Assembly: GCA_035048495.1 (NCBI GenBank) | Contig: CM068547.1 | Coordinates: forward strand, 29,147,913-29,211,912 | Reading direction: 5' to 3' | Length of the DNA stretch: 64,000 nt | Origin: Euptelea pleiosperma | Taxonomy: Eukaryota; Streptophyta; Magnoliopsida; Ranunculales; Eupteleaceae | Shown here: one piece after another, positions 1-12,390 of the stretch | How positions within the stretch are numbered: position 1 is the stretch's first letter | Layout: every line of letters begins with the position of its first letter | The notes under the pieces: model-generated | Databases searched by the model: none | The model's input: the letters and a program-made list of their open reading frames with translations, nothing else | What the model was told of the DNA's origin: nothing | Program-made: the position numbers and the translations under genes

Positions 1-460
1 TAGGAGAATCTGAATCAAACCCATTAGAAATTCAAGTAAAACAGTACGAGTAGAGAAGTATCTAGAGAGAGAGAGACATGGCAAAAGCTGAAGCATACCA
101 GAAGAGAAGAATCTAGAGAGAGAAAAGGCAGGAGGAAGAGAGCTCTTGGCGGCACGAGAGATTCTAAGTGCATTGGCTGTCGAAGAAGCCCACATCCGCA
201 TTGCCATATTATCTTTTTCTTCCTTGCTTCTTGGTTGGTTCTAACTCAAAGCAGATCCTAAAGAGTGAAGTGGGTACTTATATTTTGTTGTGGATGGAAA
301 TTGGAATCACGGATGTATGGGTCAGAGGACTTCGGACACTCAGAGCCTCATCCTGAAACCCAATCGATAATTGTAGTGTCACCCATTGTTGGACACAAAA
401 ATCGTCCAACTCCCAATAAGACCGTGCCATATGCAAATAAGCAGTTCCATATATGAATAT
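1..460. other. Unassigned AG-rich spacer
   Basis: No gene is recognised. Short GA-rich stretches occur around 64-80 and 112-145. The small open frames are not supported by any family resemblance, codon pattern or splice signals. It could be the flank or untranslated part of a gene lying outside the window. Confidence 0.3.
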
Positions 461-1018
461 TGGTTCCAGGTCTAATCGGTTTTGGTCTTGGGTACTGGTG
501 TACCAAGAATTAGAACCTATTATATATTTTGATTCCAAGTTGGGCTCCGAAATAATTAGCTAGTCCCAAGGTCGGGATAATCAGGACCAGTTCCTGTTGG
601 GCATCGATTAATTAAGAACCAATTTTTTTTATAAGTAGAGAGGATTTATTTGATTAGCCTTTGGAGGCTGAGCAAGCCAGCAAGCCAACTAAAAGCTACC
701 CCAACCAACCCAATGGTATTTAGACTTTATGCACCTTTTTTCTCTTCAATATTTTTTAGCAATTGATGTCAGCGTGCTTCAATTGCCACTCATTCAATGT
801 TAAAAAAAAAAAAAAAAAGGTCAAATTTTTTTTGTTTTTAATTTGACCCTCAAATTTCTTAAATTGATAAACATTGCTTCTTTCATTTTTTGAAATTTCT
901 TCAATATTTTCACATTTCAACCCAACTGTAAAAGCATTTGTTGAACCCCCCTAATGGTGGCACCTAACTCTATCCCAAGAAAAAAAATTAGATGATGGTG
1001 CCCATCATCAAAGTTGAT

Positions 1019-1345
1019 GACGGACCCACAATGTGAGCCACGTGGCACACTATTGGAGGCTACTGACCGTATGATTGTTTGCCCCATCCCTAGATGGACT
1101 TACATGACAAAAATAGTCCTGATTAATGATATCTACCTTTGAATCTGAGTAACCCAAATAATGCTAGAAATCCATGGTTGAAAATAAGCTATGAAAATGA
1201 CTCTAATCCAACGGATATAAATTACTAATCAAGATAAATTTTGGTATGTATGTCCAACTAGGGATGTGTAAAACATCTATACGGTTAATAGTCTCTAAGA
1301 GTGTGTCAAGTGGCTCATAATATGGTCCATCATCAAAGTGGATGT
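1019..1345. mobile_element. Foldback MITE, family A, copy 1
   Basis: The ends are inverted: a GTGAGCCACGTGGCAC block followed by CCGTATG on the left is mirrored by CATCTATACGG and GTCAAGTGGCTCATAAT on the right. The same pattern recurs at about 32.6, 34.3, 55.1 and 55.5-60.1 kb. There is no coding capacity. A decayed partial copy follows at about 1485-1620. Confidence 0.6.
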
Positions 1346-1484
1346 TTTGAAAAAAAAAATAATAAATCAAAGAAATAGTTGATTAAGTTACCGTACATAC
1401 CTCATTATTAAAATAGTAATGATGACATGGTTCAAGAGCCATGGATGTTATCATGTTGCATAGTGGCGTCATTTTGTGATTAAT

Positions 1485-1620
1485 TAACCAAATAATATTC
1501 AAAATCCACAGTTAAAAACAACCACAAAAAGGACTCCAATCCAACAAATGGAAAAAACTAATCAGGATGAATTATTGTATGTAGGTCCAAGGATGGGTGA
1601 AACATCTATAATCATCCAAC
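1485..1620. mobile_element. Partial family A foldback MITE
   Basis: It aligns with the right half of the copy just upstream (1140-1345): shared blocks include CCAAATAAT, ACTCCAATCCAAC, ACTAATCA, GTATGTA and GAAACATCTATA. The left arm is missing, so it is a truncated or partly duplicated copy. Confidence 0.45.
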
Positions 1621-2539
1621 ACCATTAAAATCATGGCACTTGTACCAAAGGAAACCTAATCAAATATCTTGTTAACCGGTTTTCCCTCATTCTTTTGCAG
1701 GATTTGTTTTAAAAAAAATAGATATATTCCCTAGGTAGCTTGGAACTCTCATTCCATGGATGTGTTAAATGTTGGGTCCAACAACATGTAACCCTATAAC
1801 AACCCTATCTTTTATGTGTATTTAACCCAAAAAAAAATTAGGTATATGATAATCGCCAACCCAATATCAACACTTTACAAATTTCTTAGGTGACATGACC
1901 AAAATGCATGGGAAGCCAAGTTATTTCCAAATAAGCTCCTCTTTAAAATTGGTATATAACTTGTCAAACATAATTAAAAGGAGAGAAACGTGGAGAAAAG
2001 ATATTCATTGTCCCCCGGGGACTTCAAACTTTGAATTCCTCCCATTAGCTATATAAATACTGTAAAAAAAAAGTGGTGTAAATAGAGTAAAAAACTATTT
2101 TCTTGAGCTTCTATTAATGGAACTAGCCACTTAATTAGACATATAAAAAATTATAAGAAAATAATACAAATTGAAATAAATCAAACTTTATTACATAAAT
2201 CTCATAGCTAGTGAGATTTCAAACTGGTCATTTGATCAAGTAAGAGTCCAACGAGTGCAATTATAAGATTTTTTTCTAATGAAAGAAGTGTCAGTTTGTT
2301 GGATTGGAGATTAGGAATTTAAAAAATGGATAATAGATGCCTTCGCTCCACAATTTACACTATTTTGTAGAAATAACTCAAAAGTTATATAATAAAAATG
2401 TTTAAATAAAAAAAAATAAATAAAAGAAATATTAACAAATGCATCTGGTAATATTTGCTTCACATCAAACATGTGGACATCATGTCAATGTCATCTATAT
2501 ATGTGCATTATAACATATTTTATAGATTTAAATTAACAT

Positions 2540-3765
2540 TTAAGTAAAAGAATAATTAGTTTTAATGAACTCTCGTGTCGGCATACAAGGTTATTAATTG
2601 TTGTGGCTATTCATAAAAATCTCAAAACTAATAAAATTTTTACTATAACGTTAGATAATGCTTCAAATAATGATGTATTTACAAAAACATTTAATGTATA
2701 TTATGTTCAAATAATGAAATATTCAACTTTTTCATGTGTGTTGTAATACACACATACTTAACATTTTAGTACAAGAAAGAATATTTATAAAAAATAATTA
2801 TTTAAATAAAAAATTTATAAAATATATAAAATATTAATCAGCTAAACAACAAAGATTTAATGAAATATGTGTCCTACATAATTTACAACTAAGAAGAATA
2901 ATATATCTCAAATATCGTTGGAATTCAACGTATACTGTGTTAAAAATTATACTATGTAGAGTTGCATTTAATAAGTTTGTAGATAAATTACATTTTAGAT
3001 ATATAAATACTGAAAATGATTGGCAAAATGGCTATGTGATAAAAGATTTTTTTTCAAATTTTTAAAAAGTCAACAAAATTATTTTCAAGAACAAAATATA
3101 TATTAACATCAAGTGAATTTTATTTTTAATTTAGATTATAATAGTTTTAAATGAAAATCCAAAAAAAAATTATTAATTAACAAATTAAAAATAAATTTAA
3201 TAAATATTGGTTAGATATTCCCTTTATTTTAGGATTCGCTTTAATTATGGACACTCGTTACAAATGAGAAGTTTATAATTTTGTTTAGAACAAATTCATA
3301 ATTCTAATTCAAATATTAGTGTGGAAAGTAAGTTACAAGAATAGAAATCTAAATAATTTGAATTTTTTGAATTTACCAACAAACTTTAGGTATAGAACAA
3401 TATAGTATACCACCATCATCTTCTTCTGTCTCTTCTAGTAGATTTTCATTATAGAATATTATCAAGAGGAGGTAAAAGAACTTTTAGCCAAAGTAATTCA
3501 ATTTTTGAGGTACAACGTTATTTAGATATTGAAGCGTTAGATACTTTTGATGAAGATCGGAACATATTAGAGTGGTAGAAGTCATACCAAGGTCAATATC
3601 GCATTCTTTTTATAATGGTTCATAATTTATTAACCATTCATGTTTCTACAATTGCATCGGATTCGACTTTTAGTCTAGGTAGAATGGTTCTAGATCAATA
3701 CAGGAGTAGCTTGAAACCATATATCGTTGAAGCTTTACTTAAAAGATTGGCTTTTAGCTGAAGTA
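2540..3765 (+). pseudogene. hAT transposase remnant
   Basis: Conceptual translation shows two hAT landmarks. Near 2642-2690 the frame reads TITLDNASNND, the conserved DNASNN-type motif of the RNase H-like core. Near 3500-3765 it reads a C-terminal dimerisation (hATC) region with EVQRYLD, a W-stop-K in place of WWK, then STIASDSTFSLG and YRSSLKP. Stops and frameshifts separate the blocks, so the gene is dead. The family cuts and pastes DNA with 8-bp target duplications. RICESLEEPER/DAYSLEEPER-like relatives are likely. It lies between inverted flanks at about 461-597 and 4336-4495. Confidence 0.72.
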
Positions 3766-4495
3766 GACGCCCAAGAATAAGACTTTTAAAAACAAATGCA
3801 AATAGAATTCAAAGATATTGAACTTTAAATTTTTCATATTTAATTAATAGAATTAACTTGTAATTTTAAGAGTAAACAACAAATGATTATAGGGGTAAGG
3901 GATGTTAACCTAGTTGGGATATGTCTTATCTCTTAATGATTTTTTCCTATCCAATTTATTCCTGTAATGACTTTTTTTTTCTTTTTTAATGTAATTTCTT
4001 ACCTTAATGGCTTAATGTAATATCCTTCGTAAGGAATTTGAGATTTAATGTAATTTTTATTAATATTTGTACAATAATTTTTTTTCTTTATTTATGTAAT
4101 TTTTTTCCTTAGTGTATTCTCTCTTTTTATATTTGTTATATAAAAATAGGTAAAAAAATAGACCCCAAAATATACCAAAAAAGACTTGGATATGCCCATA
4201 AATAGGTCCAGCCCGAAGCTTGGACTGCAAAAGCTTCTGCTGGTTACATGAAAAACACTTCACATCATCATGTTGCAGGACCCACTGATCCAATTCTGTG
4301 ATCCTATAAGGTCTCAATTTTGTGCCCCTTAGCCAATTTCCAATAGTAACCAGTCCCAATTATCTTGGTTCTAGGACTAGTTATTTCAGAAGTACTAATC
4401 CCAAAACAACTTGGGACCAATAGAACTCAACCAAAAGTATATAATATGTTGTGGTTCTTAGTTATCCTAATCTTGGCAACCGGGGAGAATCTGTG

Positions 4496-5423
4496 ATGAA
4501 ATGCACCAATAATGATATGGTGAATCTCACACAACTTATTACAATGTATTCTCTAATACTTCCCCTCAAACTCATGGGTCGTCGTGAGTTTGCCAAAATC
4601 AATTGCCTTGAATATTAATTGTCGTTGAAGAATGCTATCATCATCTTGAGTTTTTCAAGAAGATGGAATCGCATTGATTAAGTTTTGATGTTAGTAATCG
4701 ACAATAAAGGAAGGTGGTTGCCACCCAGAATGGTGATCCATGGTGGTCATGTGCTGAAATCTTCAATTTAGGTTGAATTGAAACCCATCGACTTTAATCC
4801 AAATAAAGGGCCTAATTGGGCCAAAATTTGCCTCATCGGCTTGGACTCAATAAGTCTTCAAGCAATAAAGTGTGTGAGTCTCTTCTGGACCTCACAGGAA
4901 AGGTGTGGACTTCTTTCTGGGCCTCATTGATAGATGGTGTTGGCTTTTTCTAGACCTCACAAGAAGGGGTATGGATATCTTTTTGGGGCTCACAGGTGTG
5001 TGGCTTTTTGGGCATCATGAGCTTGGGCTATAAGCCTCAAGGGTTAGTTTCTAAAAATCAATAGAATTAACTTTTGTAAAAGTACTTTTGACAAAAGAAA
5101 ATTACTTTTTCTTTTTTATCCAGCCAATGTCCCACTATCCGACGGTACCTAAGGGTGATTGTTGAAAATTGGTAAATTCTTTATTTTGTGAATTCGTCAT
5201 AAGATTTGGGGGTCAGTGATAAACCAAATTCAACAAGTTATATATTAAAACTCATCTACTCAAAATGAACTATTTTTCTATTAAAAAATATTGCATAGTT
5301 TCTGTTTTGAATTTTTAAGATATAATCAATTTTAGTTTTCAAAAATTTGAAATTTCATAACAAAAATAGAACTAACATACAATCAATAAAATTGATCTAT
5401 AGGTCAGACTCGAATGAACTGGG
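4496..5423. other. Spacer with degenerate short repeats
   Basis: No gene seen. Between about 4870 and 5040 a phrase of roughly 50 bp built around GTGTGG, CTTTTTGG and CCTCACAGG recurs three to four times in degenerate form. This resembles old retroelement untranslated sequence. The remainder is AT-rich and unassigned. Confidence 0.35.
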
Positions 5424-5428
5424 TGACC

Positions 5429-7256
5429 TGTCACAACCTGGATCCGAGCACCTGGGTCCGACCCGAATGCCTAAAAAATGACCCGTTTACCCAAGATCCA
5501 GAGTGTGATAAAAATAAAAATAAAATACTCTGCAATAATTTTTAAAAATAATCATAATTCATAATATATTAAAATAAAAATATTTTGTAAAGACGTTTTA
5601 CCTAAAATTTCTGTTTGATAGGCTTTTAGAATTAACATTTCAGAATTTAAGCGAATAGGCGTAAAATTTTTGAAAAAATATAATTTCAATAAAAAATATT
5701 ATCTTCTTAATTATCTACTATTAAAAAATTATTTTAAACATCTTTTGTGAATGTACTTTACCCAAAAATATCATTTACTATTTTCTTTTAACAGTTTGAC
5801 TCAAAAATCTGCCCTAACGATAACGGTACTCGGGTAATACGTAAAATAATTGTAAGTACAACACATCAAGAAAAATTAATGTATTTGTTAAGGATTTATG
5901 GTCATATATCTAAAGGGTTAAATCAATGAGTCTAAGAAGTCAAATATTTATCATCCACATGATTTTATACTAAACAAAGTTTTAATTAATAGACGATGCG
6001 AGTCTTTAACAATTAAGCTTATAAAAATGATACAAATGACAAATATCTAAAGTCCTGCATCAATCTCATCGACATTCTCAATTGTCCATCCGATCTTTCC
6101 ATGCTATCGCCCTCATCATGTGCATCAACTCCGAAATTCACACCATCATCAATTAAGTCTGAAATATTTGCTAAACACCATGAGCCAAAGCCCAGTAGAT
6201 AATCTACTGTACACCGCATACATATCACAGATAATATCGCATATTCTAATCCAAAAATCATTACATATTCAATGCATGACATATTCAGTGCATGACAGAT
6301 AATATAAAAAAGTAACGTCAACTAAGAATAATAAATCTTTCTCACAATTAGTCTAATTTCATTATGTTCATATGATTATAACTACAACCCAATCTTGGGA
6401 CTCCTTCTCCTTCCCACGCCGGGAGTAGCCAAAAGGCTATTCTGTAAGGGTTTGGGGTCTTTCACCGTAGGGTTCCCGGCCCTTCTTAATTTTTATTTTC
6501 ACTCGTATCTATTAGGATCATACCCGAATTAACACTTCAATATTATAAAAATTATTATTTATAACATTTTTTTTCTGGCACACCGACCGATCTAATCAGA
6601 TCCGAATTACAATAATATTCACAACATCATCAATTAAGCACAAACATATAACATAATTAAGAAAGTAAAATAAGAGATATTATCTATTAAAAAATATAGG
6701 TGTACCTACCTTGTCTGTTGATCTTCATCTGAACTCGAATCAATGGTGAAAAAGGAGCCGCGAGTATTTTTACAGATCATCGTTGGAATAAGTTAGAATT
6801 CGAGTATGTCGAATGTCTCGATAGTATGAACATTTTTGTCTAAAGGAATAGTCTCAAAGGGTGAGGCGTTATATTGTTTCTAGGACTCTCAAAACTCTCA
6901 ACGATTTGTAATGGAGAACTCTCTAATAGTGAAAAATGAAAATGTGTAGGTTTTTGAGAGATTCTTCTATTTTTATTAGTTGCTCAAAAGAGAATGGTAA
7001 GTTTTTCTTTATTTATGTGTGCAATTAATTATCATTGATAATTTATTTAAATAATTTATTTATTTTTAAAGTTCAAGTCTTTGATTAGGGAAAGATTTTC
7101 ATTATTTCCAAAAGACAAGAAGTTATGAAAAATTTTAATTAATCCAATTAATGTGTAACTCAAAGATATTAATTATTTTGATTTGATCGTTTGTCAAAAA
7201 TGCCCTTATAATATAAATTACTCTAATACCCCTGGACAAAAATTTAAGGTATTACG
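5429..7256 (-). mobile_element. Solo LTR (Gypsy-like), inverted, TSD TGACC
   Basis: A block of 1,828 bp begins TGTCACAACC and ends GGTATTACG. It is flanked on both sides by the 5-bp direct repeat TGACC (5424-5428 and 7257-7261). Read on the minus strand it starts with a (T)GTAATACC-type terminus and ends in TTGTGACA, like the larger LTRs at 7978-11797 and 55940-59300. Around 6395-6480 it carries the reverse complement of their internal motifs (GCGGGAAGGAGA, AGGGTGAAAG). The minus-strand 5' dinucleotide has drifted from TG to CG. There is no internal retroviral coding region, so it is a solo LTR left by LTR-LTR recombination. Confidence 0.72.
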
Positions 7257-7261
7257 TGACC

Positions 7262-7972
7262 TGCCAACTATGGTTGGAAAACTAACTTGATTTCTTATAT
7301 TTTAAATGTTCTAATCGAAGTCATATTCCGATCCCAAGTAGATCCAAAACTGTCCTAAAGTTGGACCATCTGTGTAGACTATACACAAATCAGAACCTAA
7401 ACACCCACAAGCAGAAAACACCAAATTATCTTCTGAAATAAATCACATAAATACCAAGATGGTTGGAATCACTTTGAAAGCTTTCTGAATGAAAAAGATA
7501 TGAATTTTTAAGAGCATGCATATTAGAATTTCGAAATTGTTCTAATTGCTCAAAATATAAATCTAAGCATCGCAAGTCAAAGTCTTGGGTTCTAAACGGC
7601 GACCCATACTAAAATAAATCTATGTTATTACAATTTAAAAACCTTAAATAAACCCAAGTACTAGTATTCCTCCACGAAATCCTCACCGTTCACCAGTTCA
7701 ACTTCTTTTATCTGTTCTCCTTTTTGGGTTCGATTAAATCTGAAAAATTAATCAGTCGAAACTGTGAGCTTAAGAAAGCCCATCAAGAAACCACTACACC
7801 AAGATCACAATATATTCTACCATTGATTAGATCCTACACAATTCATAGCATCATAGAAGGATGGTATACCCAAAATCCCAGAATTTTTGATCATATGAAC
7901 CATTAATGAAAATGCATGTACCAATAACCCCCCATGAGTCTCCTCCTCCTTTTCACGTCATTCAGGAGCAGC
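7262..7972. other. Unassigned AT-rich spacer between two solo LTRs
   Basis: About 700 bp without a recognisable gene, repeat boundary or RNA. The 60-codon open frame near 7724-7906 has no family resemblance. Confidence 0.3.
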
Positions 7973-9289
7973 TCAACTGTAATACCCCGAACTTTCGTTC
8001 TAGGGTATTATGGTAAATTCACCTAATAATGAAAACCTGAAACTTTTTCAGACTCTTATTATTATTTTTATTGTTTAATATCATGTATGAGTATGTGTAT
8101 TTAATTTGGTTTCGTTCTGACAATTTTTAAAAACCTACTATTTTTGAAACTCGCTCTTTAGGGCTAAATTCTTACTAAAAATAATGAACCATAATTTGCA
8201 GGGAACTTTTCTTTCCCCAGCTAACATTCTAAAACTTTTATAAAAAATTATTTTGTGGGCCCGAGACACCAAAAATATTCCTATTTTATCCTTACCAACT
8301 TACCTGTGAAATTTGAAAACTTTCTTGAGACATGAAAACCCTAGCGGGAGATTTTGGGAGATTTTGACAAAAATAGTATTTTTATAATTTTTGAACTTCC
8401 TACCACTCGCATATTTTTCAAAAATAATATTTAATTATATTTTATTTATTTAATAGGAGCGTGGGACCCGCAAATCACTTTCGGGTCATTCCAATGTCAT
8501 TTGACACTTTTCTAGGATTTTGAACGTTTTTATGATTTGTGTGTTTGACATGTGTCAATACCTTATTGTATGGACTTTTAAATTATATAATATAGTTTGA
8601 TTGAATTAATTAATAATTATTTATGTTATGATTGTTGGGTGGGCCCGTATGGTCAATCTAGAAGTCTTTTGGGCTTAATAATAATCTTAATTGAGCCTAG
8701 TTGTTATATATGGGCCTTGGGCCCATTTCTAACCCATTAGTAGTGTAAAATATAAGTTTTTGAGGGTTGAAAAAGTCATCCCTTTGCTAATTACGAATTT
8801 CAACAAAATAGAAACCCTAATCCTTCTCTAAACCTATTTATGAAAAACCCTAAAGCTTTAGAAGTTTTCAAAACCAAACTCCATTAAAGAATAGAGCAAG
8901 CTCCATTAAACCTTCATCCGAGCACCGATCGCACTCGAACAAGATGGGAGAATTGATGGGGACTCCGATTTGAAGAACATACTCCGAGAAGAGGACGATC
9001 CGACGACTTTCAAATTTAAAGAAACTTTTGATTTTCATTAAAGTTCAAGAAACCTTAAGGTAAGTGCGCTTGATCCATCCTATACTTGTTTTTCTTCAAG
9101 ATTTATTTTTCTTTCATTAGATAATGGTTGATACTCATTATAAATTAATTTTAATAATATTTACTATATTCTTATTGGGTTGATCTTTGTTTTGGGCCAC
9201 CATGATGGGTTTGGCCATGGTCTATTTTGTACCTATAACGGATGACTATGTTCTTATCATTTTTGTTGTACTTTTATGATTTAAATATT

Positions 9290-10340
9290 TTTATATTATT
9301 TTTTTCTAAATATCTCTTTAAATCTATTTTCGAAAACCGTTTAGTTTGTATTTTTCTGATTTTTATTGATTAAGTTATGAATTTTCTAAGTTGTATGACT
9401 TTACCAAAAAAACCCAGAATTTCAGATTTTACACGGTCCGATTCACTTGGGATTTTGATCTATATTTTTAACCTAAATATTTTTCTAATTATTTTTTATA
9501 GATACCTCTATCAATCTAGTTTCTAGAACCTTTGAGTTTATATTTTTCTGATATTTATTGATTAAGTTATGATTTTTCAAACGTGCTGGACTTTTCTATA
9601 AAGCCCAGAATTCCAGATTTTACACGATCCACTTTACCTGAGATTTCGATCTATAGTTTTAATCTAAATATTTTTCTAATTATTTTTCATGGATACCTAT
9701 ATCAATCTAGTTTCTATAACCTTTGAGTTTATATTTTTCTCATTTATATTGATTAAGTTATGATTTTTCAAACGTACTGGACTTTTCTGTAAAGCCCAGA
9801 ATTCCAGATTTTACATGGTCCAATTTACCTGAGATTTCGATCCATATTTTTAACCTAAATATTTTTATAATTATTTTTCACAGATACCTCTATCAATCTA
9901 GTTTCTAGAACCTTTGAGTTTATATTTTTCTGATCTGTATTGATTAAGTTATGATTTTTCAAACGTGCTGGACTTTTCTGTAAAACCCAGAATTTTAGAT
10001 TTTACACGGTCCACTTCACTTGAGATTTCGATCTATATTTTTAACCTAAATATTTTTTTAATTATTTTTTATAGATACCTCTATCAATTTAGTTTCTATA
10101 ACCCTTAAGTTTGTATTTTTCTAATATGTATTGATTAAGTTATGAGTTTTTAAATGTGCGGGACTTTTCTGTATCCCAGATTCTGTCCGGCCCAATTAAT
10201 TAAGATTTTTGACCTATATTTTGAATCCGAATATTTTTCTATTTATTTTTTTCTAAAATTTTTGTAAATCTAATTTTTAAATCCATTGAGTTTATATTTT
10301 TCTAATTAATATTTATTTAGTTATGATTTTTATAATGCAG
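9290..10340 (+). repeat. Tandem repeat inside solo LTR, about 191-bp period, about 5 copies
   Basis: The landmark CTAAATATTTTT recurs at 9473, 9664, 9855 and 10046 (spacing 191 bp), with a diverged copy about 182 bp later. Each unit also carries GATACCTCTATCAATCTAG, TTGATTAAGTTATGA and CTGGACTTTTCTGTAAA. The other solo LTR has the same array with about four units at 57250-58060. Confidence 0.85.
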
Positions 10341-10430
10341 TATATTTTTTTGTAAAAAACCTATTAATTGTTCGTGGTTCGATCATGATTATTAACTATT
10401 AAGGTTTTAACCTTGTTGTTTGACTAAACC

Positions 10431-10882
10431 CTAGATGGTTTGACCTATACCTGTATGAATGGGGATCCCATCCACGTGTCTTGGATCTCTGATAGGGTTC
10501 GGCCAAGTGTCTTAGATCCATCTTTAGGGTTCGACCTTGTGTCATGGATCCCTCATAGGGTTCGGCCATGGTGTGTTGGATTCTCTTGCAATTTTCACTT
10601 ATATTATTCATCAATGTTGATTGTGATATTTGGTCATGTCTTATTGACTATTATACCTAGATGATTCGACCTATACTTGTATGCATGGGGATCCCACCCA
10701 TGTGTCTTGGATCCCTCATAGGGTTCGGCCAAGTGTCTTGGATCCCTCTTTAGGGTTCGACCTTGTGTCATGGATCCCTCATAGGGTTCGACAATGGTGT
10801 GTTGGATTGTCTCGTGATTTCTACTTATATTGTTCATCCGTGTTGATCGCGACCTTCGGTGATTGTTATATGTTATTCATGG
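10431..10882 (+). repeat. Two-copy 226-bp tandem repeat inside solo LTR
   Basis: Unit 1 starts with CTAGATGGTTTGACCTATAC at 10431 and unit 2 with CTAGATGATTCGACCTATAC at 10657. Each holds nested 30-40 bp mini-repeats of TTGGATCC...TAGGGTTCG. The homologous LTR at 55940-59300 has one unit only (from 58154), so the copy number changed after the two elements parted. Confidence 0.85.
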
Positions 10883-11802
10883 TTGACCCTAATTCGTTCC
10901 CATATTATTACTCTTAATGATCATTGGTTCATTTTATATTTTTATTTAAATGTTAAATACATGTGTGCTTATGTCATGTAACCCTAGTACATCTTGTTGT
11001 CATACCATGATCATCACGTCATTTCATATAAGGGGTGCATAAGGGAACGGGGTTGAAGTATATTATATACGTTTATATTGGTTTTATCAATTAATCAGGG
11101 TTCGGTACCCTAGGGTGAAAGGCCCCAGACGTTATTATATCCTGCAGATGGGTCAATGAGACCGCTCCCAGTGCGGGAAGGAGATGGAGACCCTATGTGG
11201 TTATGGGTACTAGTTGCATTGGCATCCCATACTCACGTGCATTCACCCTCATATTCATGTCATCCTTATTATATGATTGAGATGCATACCTTGATTTAAA
11301 ACTTGTATAGTATGATATCATACATGCACACTGTTGTATTACTGGGCCTCGGCTCACGGTGCTACACCGATACCATTTTCAGATTTTGAGGAATCGGATA
11401 CGTGAGATGATTTTGAGGCGAAAGACTCCGGTACATTCGAGGAGATCGACGAGGATTTTGGGAGTCAATCCCACACTTTAGAAAACTTGATTTTGATTAT
11501 TCTAAACATTGGTTATTTATTTTCACGGGCATGTAAGCCTTTGATTGAGAGCATGTTCTCACCTCCATCTCTCCATATTTAATTGATTGATTGAATTGTT
11601 TGAGTTATGAATTATTTTTATTATTTACTTTATACATCTTTTTTTTCTTTTACTTAGTGGGTTTTCGAATGAACCTTAGTAGTTTAATTGACCTAATTGG
11701 ACCACTAGGGGACATTCATGGATCACCTCGGGTTCGGGTATAGGTCGATCCACGGATTTTCGGATCGTATCTGGGTATCCGGATTCGGGGCGTGACATCA
11801 AC

Positions 11803-12390
11803 TTAATTAGAACTCTTTTGTAGGGGGTTTAGGACTTGTTACCCAATCTACATTTCAATATAACCATAGATGCAAATGAACCAAGAGATTTCCACTATTA
11901 AAATGAACAAAAATAAGATGAGTAACATGAATCCATTAGAGAACTTGAATAAAATAGCCAATCTTGCTCAAATTTGCTAAACATCCATGCGGTAACTTAT
12001 CCCATATGACAGCGGTGAGTAAAAAAAATGGCTATACCTAACGCCTACCTTGTTACATCCCGACCCTTTTCGAATTTCTGAACTGCAAGTCGGGTTTGGG
12101 TTAACTTATCTCACCGATATATGTTTGGTTTGTAATCGGGTCAAAGAATGACCCAAAAACCTTATCTAACACCATGCCTGTTTAGGTCTAACCCCATTAC
12201 CCAAAAAAAACCTGAGTTTGGAATTGCATGAAAAAATATTGACCCGTCTCCTCCCTTCCAATTCCAAGAAGAAGAAGAAGAAGAAGAAGAAACAGAAGAA
12301 GAGGAGAGGGTTTTGTGGGGAATGCGAGGTGGTGGTGAAAGAGAGAGATACAGAGGTCTCAAGTTGAATTGAAGAGGGCAATAAAATCAA
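11803..12390 (+). promoter_or_regulatory. 5' flank and leader of the SAYSvFN gene
   Basis: This is the interval between the solo LTR's target duplication and the ATG at 12391. A GAA microsatellite (about 12268-12293) and purine-rich sequence precede the start, as is common in plant 5' leaders. I see no confident TATA box. The promoter is squeezed to under 600 bp by the LTR insertion, so the 3.8-kb LTR may lie close to or within distal promoter sequence. Confidence 0.4.

Larger units (their letters stand above)
461..4495. mobile_element. Decayed hAT-like DNA transposon, about 4 kb
   Basis: The two ends are imperfect inverted repeats. The stretch around 461-597 aligns with the reverse complement of about 4336-4495, sharing blocks such as AGAACC, TATTATATA, CCAAGTTG and CTAGTCC. 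A decayed hAT transposase lies between them, which fits one old element. Younger foldback sequences sit inside its left half (1019-1620). The exact termini and the 8-bp target duplication cannot be fixed, so the borders are approximate. The middle is very AT-rich. Confidence 0.5.
7978..11797 (+). mobile_element. Long solo LTR (Gypsy-like), TSD TCAAC
   Basis: The element begins TGTAATACCCC and ends GGGGCGTGACA (TG...CA). It is flanked by a perfect 5-bp target duplication TCAAC at 7973-7977 and 11798-11802. It is 3,820 bp long with no gag, protease, reverse transcriptase or integrase, and no primer-binding site or polypurine tract between LTRs, so it is a solo LTR. A TGTAATACC start, GGGCGTGACA end and multi-kilobase LTR are typical of plant chromovirus-type (Tekay/Del-like) Gypsy elements; that lineage is inferred from the termini only. 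A second copy is at 55940-59300. Two tandem-repeat blocks lie inside (9290-10340 and 10431-10882). Confidence 0.85.

Noticed and set aside
10399..10917. Open frames within the solo LTR with repeated DPS/WIPHRVRP-like peptides
   Set aside because: They arise from the 226-bp tandem repeat and its mini-repeats, not from a coding gene.
7973..11802. Complete LTR retrotransposon in place of a solo LTR
   Set aside because: There is no gag-pol, no primer-binding site or second LTR, and the 5-bp duplication directly flanks the single TG...CA unit.
12162..12390. Ser-rich minus-strand frames upstream of the SAYSvFN start
   Set aside because: They are the antisense of a GAA microsatellite in the 5' leader.
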